From Lepas anatifera (lineage: Eukaryota > Arthropoda > Thecostraca > Lepadidae), in contig JAOTON010000980.1 of NCBI GenBank assembly GCA_034440635.1, positions 434,001 through 498,000 of the forward strand: a stretch of DNA of 64,000 nucleotides, read 5' to 3'. How positions within the stretch are numbered: the stretch's first letter is position 1; every line of letters starts with the position of its first letter. Below the pieces are notes generated by a model. The model made no database searches and had not been told where the DNA came from. It saw only the letters and a program-made list of their open reading frames with translations. This document shows positions 9,382-19,827 of this stretch, piece after piece. Made by a program: the position numbers and the translations under genes.

Positions 9382-12349
9382 AGCTCGAAACCCGTATGAA
9401 TTCGCTTTTCTTGACAATGATGTAAATCCAGATTCAGCCTTTATTAGAGCATCATCTCGATGTACGTATCATGAACTACCCATTCCAGTTTTAGGTCATA
9501 CAGGGTTTTCAGTTCTACATTTGAATGCTAGGTCCGTCAAGAACAAGTTTGACGAAATTAAACAACTTTTGCAAAAATCAGCTATAGATTGGTCTATTAT
9601 TTCCATATCTGAAACATGGCTTAGAAAGGAAATTGAAAAACATTTCGAGTTAGACAATTATACCATGTTTGCCTCTAGTAGAAATTCAACACAGGGTGGA
9701 GGTGGTACCGCAATATACGTGAATAGGCAATATGAATGCAAACACAGAAATGATCTAGAAGGAATTTTGGCAGAATCAACATTTGCAGAAGTAACATTAA
9801 AAACTGGACACATGCAGCAAAATATTATTTTCGGGGAGGTCTATAAACCCCCAAATTATAATAACGATGTGTTCCTGGAAGGTGTTGAAAAGCTCCTCGA
9901 TAAACTGGAAAGTAATAGGCTGCAGATTTTGGCAGGGGACTTCAACTTTAACTTTTGGAAACTGCCAAATGATAGGGAGTCTTCCAAGTTCTTTAATATA
10001 ATGTCTGCCTACAATTTTCTACCCACAATTTCAAAACCGACAAGAATTGGCACGAGTGACCCCTCCCTCTTAGACAACTTTTTTTACAAGTGATATTAAC
10101 TTAGTTAATCAATCTGGTATAATATTAGACGACATTTCTGATCATTTACCTATATTCATGACTCTTCAGGAAGACACTAAAAACACACAAAACAAATGCC
10201 TAAATCGTATCACGGTTTTCGACAACACTAAGATTAACCAACTGAGAACATACATATCTAGTAATCTAAACAACTTTAATGCAATCACAGATCCTAATAT
10301 CGCATGTCGAATGCTCATAAATACATTTCAGAACGGAATAAACTATTTTTCGAAAACCTTTACACCAAGTAGGAGAAGAACTGCGATAAAGCCCTGGATA
10401 TCGCCTAGAATTTTGGCATGCATAAACCACAAAAACAAAATGTTCAAAAAGCATATTTCAAAAAAGCTTAAAAATCAGAATGACCCAGAACTAGCACAGC
10501 TAGAAGAATCATTTAAAAGATACCGTAACGTTCTGACAGGAATTACAAGAGAGGCAAAAGAAAATATTATAGAGACTCTTTTGATGCAAATGAAGGAAAT
10601 GGAAAAGAAACATGGAAATTGCTAAATGGACTAATTAATAAGAAACAAAAAATAATGACTATCCGGTAACATTCAAAACTAGCCAAGGAACACTGACAGA
10701 TAACGAGGAGATTGCAAATGGTTTTAATGATTTCTTCAGCTCCGTTGGAACCACTTTAGAGGAAAAGATTCCTCCCTCGGACAAAAGCGCAGTTGACTAC
10801 TTGCAGCCCCCTACATATGATGTATTTCAGAATAATATCTTAACAAATAATGAGCAAATCGAAAATATAATAGTCTTTAAATGCTGTTGGAGGAGGAATA
10901 GATAGGATAAGTTCTAGGATCTTAAAATCGACATACCAATGTTGTTTAAGTAATTTGGCACACTTCTTTAATCTCTGCTTATCAACTGGAATATTTCCAG
11001 ATTTGCTAAAGATTGCGGTGATTATTCCGATTCATAAATCTGGAGACAAGGATATGTTCAACAATTATCGACCTATATCTTTACTTCCAATCTTCTCTAA
11101 AATTCTGGAGAAGATATTACATCAATACATAGTTGAATATTTAGACGCAAACAACATTCTTTTACAAATTACAATTTGGATTTCGTAAGCTACATAGCTC
11201 CTACATGCCAATTGCCCATTTATATGACACTGTTACGGAATGTTTAGAAAGAGGTGAGATTTCTTGTGGAATTTTTCTAGATCTAAAAAAAGCGTTTGAT
11301 ACTGTTAGTTTCAGAATACTCTTAGAAAAATTACACTTTCTTGGAGTTCGTGGAAAACTTTATGACATTGTGTGTTCATACCTGAAAAATAGGTGTCAAT
11401 TGACTAAATTTAAAGATATATTCTCAGATCGGAAAATATTCACCACGGGAGTACCACAGGGCTCGATGTTGGGCCCACTTTTGTTTATTCTATATGTGAA
11501 TGATTTATATCGTGTTTCGGAACAGGCCGTCTTTTATCATTTTGCCGACGATACAGCCATTGTAGTAAAAGCGGAAAATCAAAACCTTTTGCAAAAAAAA
11601 TAAACACTCTTCTACCAAAAGTAACGCAGTGGTTTCAATCAAACCGTCTATTGCTTAACGCCGAGAAATCACACTACCAAATTTATTCTAAAAGCGACTT
11701 TACTGACATAAAAATAAAACTGAATGGAGTCGAAATAGGAAAAGAAAAAGTGGTTAAGTATTTAGGTGTCCTGGTAGATGATAATTTGAAATGGGATGCT
11801 CATGTGGCCAACATGGCAGCTCTGATCAGTAGAAATCTGGGAGTAATGAGTAGAGCAAAATATTATTTAGAATCACGAGAACTTATCTGTCTATATAACA
11901 CTCTTGTGCTACCATACTTCAATTACTGCGCAGTTGTATGGGGAAGCAATTATCAAACGCATTTAGATAAGCTAATGAAACTTCAAAAAAGGGCAGTTCG
12001 AATAATTATGAAGAAACCTTTTTACCATCCAACAAATGGACTTTTTGTTGAACTGAACTTGTTAAAACTCAATGATATTATTACTGAACAGAAAATTATA
12101 ATTCTATCAAAATTTTTAAGTCAATCACTACCATTTGCCATCTCATCACTCTTTCAATATCATCGTCCTACAAACACTCGCCTAGTACAACATTTTCATG
12201 TTCCTTTAGCAACAACGAACTACAGATCATTTTCAATATCATGTTCAGCTCCAACAGCGTGGAACCAGATAATATGTCCGATTTTTCCAAATCTTGATGA
12301 TGTTCCATTGCAGAAATATACATTAAAGAAAATTATCAGAACATTTTAG
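9371..12349 (+). pseudogene. ORF2: AP endonuclease and reverse transcriptase of Jockey type
   Basis: The endonuclease occupies 9371-10093, with VLHLNARSVKNKFDE, the metal-binding SETWL and the GDFN motif. A frameshift in a T-run near 10080 hides the SDHLP box, which reappears downstream. A linker (10158-10625) follows. The RT spans 10955-11603: IPIHKSGDKD, NYRPISLLPIFSK, FLDLKKAFDTV, GVPQGSMLGPLLFILYVND and FADD (11541-11552). The thumb and C-terminal tail are at 11651-12349, with YLGVLVDDNLKWDAHV. Frame changes fall near 10085, 10600, 10900, 11170 and 11590, the first and last in T and A runs. All catalytic motifs I can see are intact. The enzyme would nick target DNA and reverse transcribe the element RNA in the nucleus. 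Confidence 0.85.
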
Positions 12350-12779
12350 GAACCAATATCGATCCCAGGAGGGGAATCAATAGTAAATAGATTCAGGTAA
12401 AAAATCAAGCTATCAAGTACTTTCTTTTTTGTGATTCTTTTTCATCTCGCTGCCTAGTTTTCTCATAGCCATTGAATGACCATTTTTTTCTTTTTATGAG
12501 TTTCTTATTTAACCCTGAAAAAAACTTTAATCCACTAATACCAACTTTAGAGTACCCAAGTTTCTCTCGAATGTTACTAGTTCTACTATTCTTTTCGGGA
12601 GAGACTTGGGGAAATACTCAGTAAACAACTTTAGAATAAATGGAGCGGGGAGTGGTGCGACCTTCAATTAAGATATTAACATACATGTCCCAAATTTACA
12701 ACTGGAAAATTTGTAGTTTGGTCGCATGGGTACGGAAGGGCACTCCTGCCTACCTTTTAAATGGGTAGTGGGTTAAAAA
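12350..12779 (+). other. 3' UTR of the Jockey-type element
   Basis: Non-coding tail between the ORF2 stop and the short A-run ending at the TSD. It contains an imperfect inverted pair (AGTACCCAAGTTTCTCTCG near 12552, GAGAGACTTGGGGAAATACT near 12600) that could fold as a hairpin. Confidence 0.6.
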
Positions 12780-13416
12780 AACATCAATTGGGCTGTATTT
12801 GTGTAAATACGACTCAGAACCCCTCAATATTTTGCAAATCGTAGCATCCTGGGCCCCTTTCCAGGTTTATGTTGCAATTTTTTACCTGTGACCTCTAAAA
12901 GGTCATCTGGGGCTACTAAACAGGTTCTTAGACTTGAGTCAGTAACTTAAGCAGGAAATGACGATACAGCTGTTATTTTGATACCATTACGTTTGGATTA
13001 TCATTGCAAGTAAATTGATATGCATATTGACTATGCCAGATCAGATGGTGACCTTGACTTGACCTCATGCCAGGTCATTTTTGTGTTTTGATTCTGTATA
13101 GCCATAGCAAACATCACTTGATTCGCCGTGACGAGAGGAAGCGGATGGTGCCTAAACTGGATTCTAACTCTACTCTATTAAACACTAAAGCCCAGAAACT
13201 CTTTTCTAACATGTCACCTCATTTGACCTGTCATGATCTCAATATTGGCCTGAGCCAAAAATTACTAATATAGTTTCGTCACGCATTTGCATGAGCTATA
13301 CACCAGTGTTCACGTTTTTCACTACCCCGCATAGGTGCCGAGTTAAAAGAGGGGGTGTTTTAACACTCCCCCACCATGGCGAAGGTGGCTTGCAGGCCCA
13401 CCGGGGCGGACTGTCG
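12780..13416 (-). mobile_element. Family B MITE B', right fragment (inverted)
   Basis: Resumes the family B match interrupted at 7856: CAATTGGGCTGTATTTGTGT, then a GGGCCCCTTTCCAGG-like stretch. It ends with GTTTTTCACTACCCCGCATAGG, GAGGGGGTGTTTTAACACTCCCCC and CCACCGGGGCGG before TTAA at 13417-13420. With 7692-7856 it makes about 800 bp, near the expected family length. An ORF at 13067-13273 is a repeat shadow. Confidence 0.7.
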
Positions 13417-13420
13417 TTAA

Positions 13421-13577
13421 CGGTTGCGGATTTGAAGCTTTTGAGTCCGCTACCCACTACTCCACTATTTTATTTTTTGGTTTTAGAAACCACTACCGCT
13501 ACTCCACTACCATTTAGAACTAACGACTAGCGACTCGACATTTAGTTCACAACTAGCGGAGTAGCGGACTAGCGGAC
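13421..13577. repeat. Short imperfect inverted repeat (GTCCGCTAC / AGCGGAC)
   Basis: GAGTCCGCTACCCACTACTCC near 13441 faces CTAGCGGAGTAGCGGACTAG near 13553, giving a weak foldback. It lies exactly between two TTAA-type MITEs. Origin unknown. Confidence 0.4.
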
Positions 13578-13581
13578 CTAA

Positions 13582-14601
13582 CCTTCGCCCCACCGGGAGC
13601 CATCAATGAACCCCCCCAGGTTTTTTTCAGAATAGCAGAGCAACACCGAGGCGCAGCACTGCAGTTGAGAGGTCTTCCTCTCAATCCATGATTTTTCCAC
13701 CATCCCTGAAATTTTTTACCCCGGGCCACACGAGGTCAGGTCACCAGGCGAGATCAGCCAAGGTCACCTTACTTCAAATTTTGAGCTCTACCATAGCTAC
13801 ATTTCTAGGCCGATCAATTTGAAACTTTCTGCAGCTGGAAGACCCGTCCAGGGTCTATGGAAATTATATTCGGTATTTTCGATTTTTTCAGCTGGGTTCA
13901 GGTCATGAGGTAACCTTTCCCATAGAAAAAGCATGGGGAAAGGGTCTCTTATGATCTAAAGGTTACAAAAACCATTGCAAATGCTTAGATTTTTAGAAAA
14001 TCATTCTTGGCCACCCTTTCACGGATTCTAGGGGCAATATTTGCGCTTTGACTTATCTGAGGTTAGCATAGGTCACCAGGGGTCAAAAACAGTATTTTGA
14101 CGATAACTTTTGACCTAATCAAGCTGGAGCGCTGAATTAAACGTCATCGTGTGTGTCTCATCACTGGCTTTTATCTTATATGCGGCAAGGTCACTTTATG
14201 ACCTTTTGTGACCTCAGGTCATGTTAGGTCAAGAGGTACCCTCTGGAGTTCCAACCACTGGCGGGGGACATTATAATCCACATAGCGGAGAAAGTCCTTG
14301 CGTTTTCTTATCAAGTGTACTTTACCAAACCTCAATAGCTCTAATGGCGTGAGAGCTATGTCCGGGTTTCTTCGGCATTGAATATTTTAGCGGAAATAGC
14401 CTATCGTGGCCCTCCTTGACCTCTGGAGGTCAAACTATTGACCTGAGTGTTAAACAAATGCATGGAAACCATACTGAGTTCACACGAGCTTTCCAACACG
14501 CTTTGCATATTTGCACTAGCCTTCATATTTTCGGAGTTAGAAGGGGCCATCGATGCCCCCGGTGGGGCGAAGGTGGCGCCGGACCCCTGGTGGGGCGCGG
14601 G
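13582..14601 (+). mobile_element. TTAA-type MITE, family C copy C1
   Basis: The left terminus reads CCTTCGCCCCACCGGGAGCC. The right end carries GCCCCCGGTGGGGCGAAGG and then a second TIR-like GGTGGGGCGCGGG. The flanking tetramers have drifted (CTAA at 13578-13581, TTGA at 14602-14605) but fit a mutated TTAA. Many AGGTCA/TGACCT words fill the interior. Matching copies lie at 33546-34468, 40472-41467 and 53490-53720. Non-autonomous, with no coding capacity. Confidence 0.78.
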
Positions 14602-14698
14602 TTGAGTAGCTGGCTGTCCGGCTCTCCTTATTAAACACATTACTTACATTTATAAGTCATTCAGAGTGTAATTTTGATCATTAGCTTTGTATTGTTAA

Positions 14699-15410
14699 CC
14701 CTTCACCGCCTGGGGGTCCAATCAGACCCCCCTTGCTCTGATGTGAAAGGTGCGAAAAGAGCCCAGGCGGTGCGTCATCATGAAGGAGAGGAGCCATTTT
14801 CTGGTGCTAATGCTGCATTGTACCGCACTACTGCAACAGGAAGTAGGACGTATTTATCCGGGAAAACAGCTACCGAAGTGTAATCTCGGTCAGCATTTGG
14901 ACAGGCCAGCTGCAAAAAACCTGGGTGTTTGTTCTCTGCACGAGTTGCAGATAACGTGCGGTAGAGAGTCAGGTAAATTCTAAACCGCAACTGTTCAACG
15001 CGATTCTTAGTCAAGGACGGAAATATATTAACATATTTCTGATGGAAAGTCTCACCCTTGCAAGTAGGATCGAACTGGAGCTTCAAGGTTCACCCATGCA
15101 GTTATATCGATATCAAATCCTCAACGCAACCGAATGGAACACAATTGACCGAACGCAGTAAAATGGACACGACTAACAGTTTTCAACACAAGCTCTATAG
15201 TTGGGCCCTGAAAAGACACAGTTATTTTGCTCAAGTTCTGGAGAGGGTCACATTACACAGATGGGATTCAAAATTTGGCGCCAGTTGCAAGATTGCACTA
15301 CGAGAGCAGCGTTGTTTAGTTACCACGGAGGTATCTATCTGCACACTGCTGGGTGTTGACGCACTGTCAAAAGTTGTGTGCGAAAAGAGCCCAGGGGTGC
15401 GGGTCAAGGG
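14699..15410 (+). mobile_element. TTAA-type MITE, family D
   Basis: TTAA (14695-14698) is followed by CCCTTCACCGCCTGGGGG. The reverse complement of the right end reads CCCTTGACCCGCACCCCTGG, next to ATAA (15411-15414), a one-base change from TTAA. GCGAAAAGAGCCCAGG occurs just inside both ends as a direct subterminal repeat (near 14754 and 15380). The interior lacks the AGGTCA crowding of families A-C. ORFs inside (14674-15414) have no transposase motif, so I call it non-autonomous and piggyBac-like. Confidence 0.65.
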
Positions 15411-15454
15411 ATAAGAGCCCTTTTGTCTAGGTCACCTCTATTTGCATGTCATTT

Positions 15455-15489
15455 GTGTCGCCTCTGTCGCTAAGTGTTAGAGGCGACAC
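15455..15489. other. Perfect 11-bp stem hairpin
   Basis: GTGTCGCCTCT (15455-15465) and AGAGGCGACAC (15479-15489) are exact reverse complements around a 13-nt loop. Possible cruciform or remnant of an element terminus. Confidence 0.7.
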
Positions 15490-16004
15490 AGATGGCTAGT
15501 ATTGCGCATAATTCTGTATTGAATACATTTTTTCGAAAGACCAAATCGTCTATAAAGGCGGGTCATAAACAGCTTGATGTTCCCGGAACCATGCTAGCCG
15601 TGAAACTTCCTGGCCGGTAAGGGATTCAATGTAAAAGTCGTTCAAAACCAGTGTCATTCAGTGCCATCATTTCAGACAGGCACTACGATAGGTCGAGTGA
15701 GCCCTGCCTTGAAAAGTTTAAGCGGACACTTGTTCTGCCTTTTCAACAAAAAAACTGGGAGCTATATAATATGATGAAGGGATCAAGAGTTAAGGTTCTG
15801 CTGTTTCAGTTATTTCGTAATAGGATAATGTTGATGACAGAATCTTATGTTTATGTGGTTAAGTGGTCTCCTAATTTTCCTAGCTTTTGATTCAATCCGG
15901 ACATGTTTCTTGAATCTTACTCGTACATTCATTTGTGCGTGCTACTCGTATGAGCAAATTAAGCAGCGTGTACATTTCTTGAAACAAGACCATTTCTCGG
16001 AAAT
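15490..16004. other. No recognisable gene
   Basis: A 79-codon ORF (15651-15890) shows no family motif. No element termini seen before the TTAA at 16005. Confidence 0.4.
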
Positions 16005-16008
16005 TTAA

Positions 16009-16845
16009 CACGCGCATTGACGGGGGTCTGAGCCACCTTCGCATTGACGGGGGGCGGGTACCCGCCCCCTAAGATCTCGAGAACCACGGTAGGTAGCGAA
16101 AAACGGTAAAGAGCGTTAGGTTGCCCATCCACTTCTCCATCGAAAACATTCGAACCATTTTTTTGTCAGGTCAGATTTAGGGTCATGAGAGGTCAAAATA
16201 TGCCGTCATGGGGATAACATGTAAATTCAGTTTTTCGGCCATTACATCTGACCAAGTAAAGATAGAGCAAAACGACTTGAACTGTATGAATCCTCTCAGC
16301 AAGCTGAATCGAATGATATATAATTTGACCTTGCTAGGTCAAATCAATGATTTTACCTGACCTGAGGTCAGGTCAGGATCAAATTATATAAAAAGCATAT
16401 CATTAGAACCGCAAAGCCCAGGCGAGTCTCATGCAGCTAAAATAAATGTTATATCACCATCCGTTACTGAGTTATTCTGTAAAAACCATTTTTCCCATGC
16501 ATTTCCAATGGAGAGGTCATGCCTCGTACCTGACCTTAGGTCATCCATATCAAAAATACCGGAATACATTTTAGAGAACTCGGTGGGGCCATTATGTGAT
16601 ATGAGTTTCAATCGGATAAGTTCACCCTGCTCCGACTTATGTTATCTTAAACTTTTGTTGAGGTCGGGTCACTTGACCTGTACTGGTGACCTGACTTGAC
16701 ATGACCTAACCTTAAAATTTTCACAGAAGTTGTAAAAATGATGAGGAAAAGGTATACCAAGTACGGCGGCGCTGCACGCCGCCGTTTTTCTGCTGTCTCC
16801 GAAAAACCCGAGGGGGACGGGTACCCGCCCCCGTCAATGCACGTG
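16009..16845 (+). mobile_element. TTAA-flanked MITE, family A copy A1
   Basis: TTAA at 16005-16008 and 16846-16849 encloses 837 bp. The TIR starts CACGCGCATTGACGGGG and the right end is its near reverse complement (CCCGTCAATGCACGTG). Inside are the palindrome GGCGGGTACCCGCC, numerous AGGTCA/TGACCT half-sites, a TTTGACCT/AGGTCAAA palindrome (16324-16343) and a GC-rich hairpin plus T-run near 16762-16785. Closely related copies are A2 and A3. No transposase, so non-autonomous piggyBac-class by its TTAA site. Confidence 0.88.
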
Positions 16846-16849
16846 TTAA

Positions 16850-17305
16850 AAGCTTGAACCGGTGGTCAGTCCACAATGCCGTTCTGAAAGTAAAACAATT
16901 CAACACAGGTACAGGAGCTTACATCAATGCCTAATTATTTAGCGCACCACAGTGGGGGGTAGGGGCTTTTCTGCAGTCCCCCTCCATTCCTCCCCGCCAG
17001 CTCTCCTGTACGTCTTGGTGCTGAGAGGATCACGACGATGCCTCTGGCGGAGGGAAGCTCACCGCAGACCGTATTTGCCATAGGTAAGCAGAGCTATTTG
17101 CGCAAGGCATGAAAGAAGTGGGTCCTTCTGACATGAACCCTTCGTTTCTTCAAAGGAGTGACGGCATGTTTTCAACATTTTGTAACAATACGAAGATCAA
17201 GCAGCCATGCTCAGAGTTTTACCAAAGCAATAGTCCTCATCCTTGCGTCACCCCGAGTCAAAACATCAAGCATCATGGCATGACACATACGAGCATAGAA
17301 TAGGT
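16850..17305. other. No recognisable gene
   Basis: Spacer between A1 and the 27-bp minisatellite. The ORF at 17109-17303 has no known motif. Confidence 0.35.
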
Positions 17306-18290
17306 GAATTGATGCGAAAGGTGATATGTTCTGAATAGATGTGAAAGGTGTCATGCTCTGAATTGATGTTAACACGCGCATTGACGGGGGTCTGAGCCAC
17401 CTTCGCATTGACGGGGGGGCGGGTACCCGCCCCCTAAGATCTCGAGAACCACGATTGGTAGCGAAAAACGGTAAACGGCGTTGGGCTGCCCATCCACTTC
17501 TCCATCGAAAACATTTGAACCATTTTTTTGTCAGGTCACATTTAAGGTCACGAGAGGTCAAAACATGCCCGTCATAGGGATAACATGTAAATTCAGTTTT
17601 TCGGCCATGAAATCTGAACAAGTAAAGATAGAGCAAAACGACTTAAACTATATGAATCCTCTTAACAAGCCGAATCGAATGATATATAATTTGACCTTGC
17701 TAGGTCAAATCAAGGATTTGACCTGACCTGAGGTCAGGTCAGGGTCAAATTATATAAAATGCATATCATTAGAACCGCAAAGCCCAGGCGAGTTTAATGC
17801 AGCTAAAATAAATGCTCTATCACCATCCGTTACTGAGTTATTCTGTAAAAACCATTTTTCCCATGTATTTCCAATGGAGAGGTCATGCCTCGTACCTGAC
17901 CTTAAGTCATCGATATAAAAAATACCGGAACATATTTTAGAGAACTCAGTGGGGCCATTATGTGGTGTGAGTTTCAATCGGATAAGTTCACCCTGCTCCG
18001 ACTTATGCTATCTTAAACTTTTTTTTGAGGTCGGGTCACTTGACCTGTACTGGTGACCTGACCTGAGATGACCTAACCTTAAAATTTTCATGGATGTTGT
18101 AAAAATGATGAGGGAAAAGGTATACCAAGTACGGCGGCGCTACGCGCCGCCGTTTTTCTGCTGTCTCCGAAAAACCCGAGGGGGCGGGTACCCGCCCCCC
18201 GTCAATGCGCGTGTTAAAGGTGACATGCCCTGAATTGATGTTAAAGGTGACATGCCCTGAATTGATGTTAAAGGTGACATGCTCTGACTG
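17306..18290. repeat. 27-bp minisatellite split by MITE A2
   Basis: Units of the form AAAGGTGACATGCCCTGAAT + TGATGTT repeat about twice left of A2 (17306-17372) and about three times right of it (18214-18290). The unit junction supplies the TTAA used as the insertion site, so removing A2 with one TTAA restores an uninterrupted array. Confidence 0.85.
17373..18213 (+). mobile_element. TTAA-flanked MITE, family A copy A2
   Basis: TTAA at 17369-17372 and 18214-18217 encloses 841 bp in the same orientation as A1. TIRs are CACGCGCATTGACGGGG and CCCGTCAATGCGCGTG. By hand count it holds about 15 perfect AGGTCA or TGACCT words. They include TTTGACCT/AGGTCAAA (17690-17709) and a near-perfect palindrome of four half-sites (17719-17741). 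A 9-bp GC stem (18131-18139 with 18145-18153) is followed by TTTTT. The ORFs it contains are shadows. Confidence 0.9.
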
Positions 18291-18369
18291 ATTTGATTTA
18301 GAGTTCATAAATTTGGGTCATGACGTGAGGAGGGAAGCCCTGGTCACTGGTGGTGTTGATTAGTGAAGG

Positions 18370-19187
18370 ATTTGTATCGAAAAGGAGAGGATTTCTACCT
18401 CGCGATGGCCAGGAAAAGGGTGATGGGAAATTCCGCTCAAACTTTAAGCTGTTTTGGAAATGGCTGCTGAAGTAGTTCACCAATACTAGAGTTTCGATTA
18501 TAATAGCAATAAGTAATAAACTTATATAAAGTATAAGAGCAAAAGGCACCAGTATTTAAGACTATTCTTTTCTTCTTATTTTTGCTAATGGCGTTAGTTG
18601 GAGAATGGAGGTATATGTGCTGGAGGACGGAAAATATATGTCATACATACACACATACATGCATGCATATATACCTCCATGCATCTATGCATACATACAT
18701 ACATGTATGCGCACATACATAGGTACATACATACATAGATACATACATACAAGCATAAATACATGCATGCATACATACATACATACATACATACATACAA
18801 ACACACTACATGCATACATATAAACTGCACGATACGCTCTTTCATTCCAAATATGTGGTTAGAAGACTAAGAACAAAAAATGCAACGTTAGGTTCTTTTA
18901 AATTGACCTACCAGGTAATATTGGCTTCCAAGTACCACAGGGGCTGCAAGGGTTCGGGACGGATCCGTTCAGCCGGTAAACTAGGGGACATTCCCCAGCC
19001 AGGATTTTGAGGACACGATCTAGGGCTTGAATTCCTCGTCCTACCAACACGCAAATGTTCGCAACTTTAGTATTGGTGAACTATTTCAGCAGCCATTTCC
19101 AAAACAGCTTAAAGTTTGAGCTGAATTTCCCACTACCCTATTCCTGGCCATCACGAGGTAGGAATCCTCTCCTTTCCGATACAAAAT
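18370..19187. repeat. Foldback pair, arms about 120 bp, around a microsatellite
   Basis: The left arm (about 18370-18492) and the right arm (about 19065-19187) are inverted copies. Shared blocks include AGCTGTTTTGGAAATGGCTG, the AGTTCACCAATACTA type and a TTGTATCGAAAAGGAGAGG type. The loop of about 570 bp contains the CATA microsatellite. No short terminal repeats or TSD were identified, so the class is unknown; foldback DNA element and inverted duplication both fit. Confidence 0.8.
18640..18830. repeat. (CATA/TACA)n microsatellite
   Basis: Runs of ACAT/TACA tetramers with interspersed CATGCATG give long false ORFs on both strands (poly Tyr-Ile-His or Cys-Met-Tyr-Val). Not coding. Confidence 0.95.
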
Positions 19188-19827
19188 AAGTAGCAAAGCC
19201 CCTGCATTCAGCTTAATTAAGTGGTCAAAGTACTTGGGATGGACAAAAACATACAATTAAATTTAACACAAGACCAGCGGTCAATTCCAAAACAACGTTT
19301 AGTGAAGCCAAACGGCTATGGGCAATGAAAACGAAGGAACGGAGGAGATACGTTTCCACTTTTCTCCTGGAAAGTTTTCCGACTTCAGCCAAGTGAAGTT
19401 TGATCAGATGCTTAAACTTGGTCAGAACTAAATGTGATAATGTGTTCATGTCGGCAGATTTTTTAGTAAATAGGTTTCAAGGAGCGAAAAATTTCAGTTT
19501 CACTGACAGCCTCAGTCCCCTCCCACACCTTTCGGCGAGTGGAGTCCTCCAATACTGCCTATAAGCAAACGAACAAGAACAGATGAAGCAATTCTGGAGC
19601 AAGTCAGCACTGACCGGTCGCCGGGTTAGGACGTGCCTGGGTCGCTCCCGGGTATGTTGTGAACCGATAGGTGTGAGGCGCGGGGCGCCGGGCGGCTTGG
19701 TGTCTGCGGGGCGCTGATTTTCACAGTGGAATACGATTTGTGAGCTAGATGGTGTGGACTCGGATGCTTTCCAGCTTAGATATAATCTGTTGCGAATTTT
19801 GATTGTGCGAGTGCGTGACAGATCAGC
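19188..19827 (+). other. Sequence upstream of Tx1/L1-like ORF1, possible 5' UTR
   Basis: GC content rises from about 19480 toward ORF1. No element boundary or TSD was found, so how much of this belongs to the retrotransposon is unknown. ORFs on the minus strand (19225-19926) are unrecognised. Confidence 0.35.

Larger units (their letters stand above)
7857..12779 (+). mobile_element. Near full-length Jockey-type non-LTR retrotransposon
   Basis: About 4.9 kb: a 5' UTR of about 195 bp, ORF1, ORF2 (endonuclease, reverse transcriptase, C-terminal region), a 3' UTR of about 430 bp and a short A-run. It interrupts family B MITE B'. The flanks carry the same hexamer AACATC (7851-7856 and 12780-12785), read as the TSD, and the MITE sequence resumes immediately outside. 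Seeing both ends of a host repeat makes these boundaries unusually firm. The catalytic FADD box is intact, and coding damage is limited to a handful of frameshifts, several in homopolymer runs. Confidence 0.88.

Noticed and set aside
18131..18157. Bacterial rho-independent terminator (GC hairpin plus T-run)
   Set aside because: The context is a eukaryotic MITE; the hairpin is a family feature, not an operon terminator.
18594..18845. Cys/Tyr/Met-rich ORF on the minus strand
   Set aside because: Pure translation of the CATA microsatellite.
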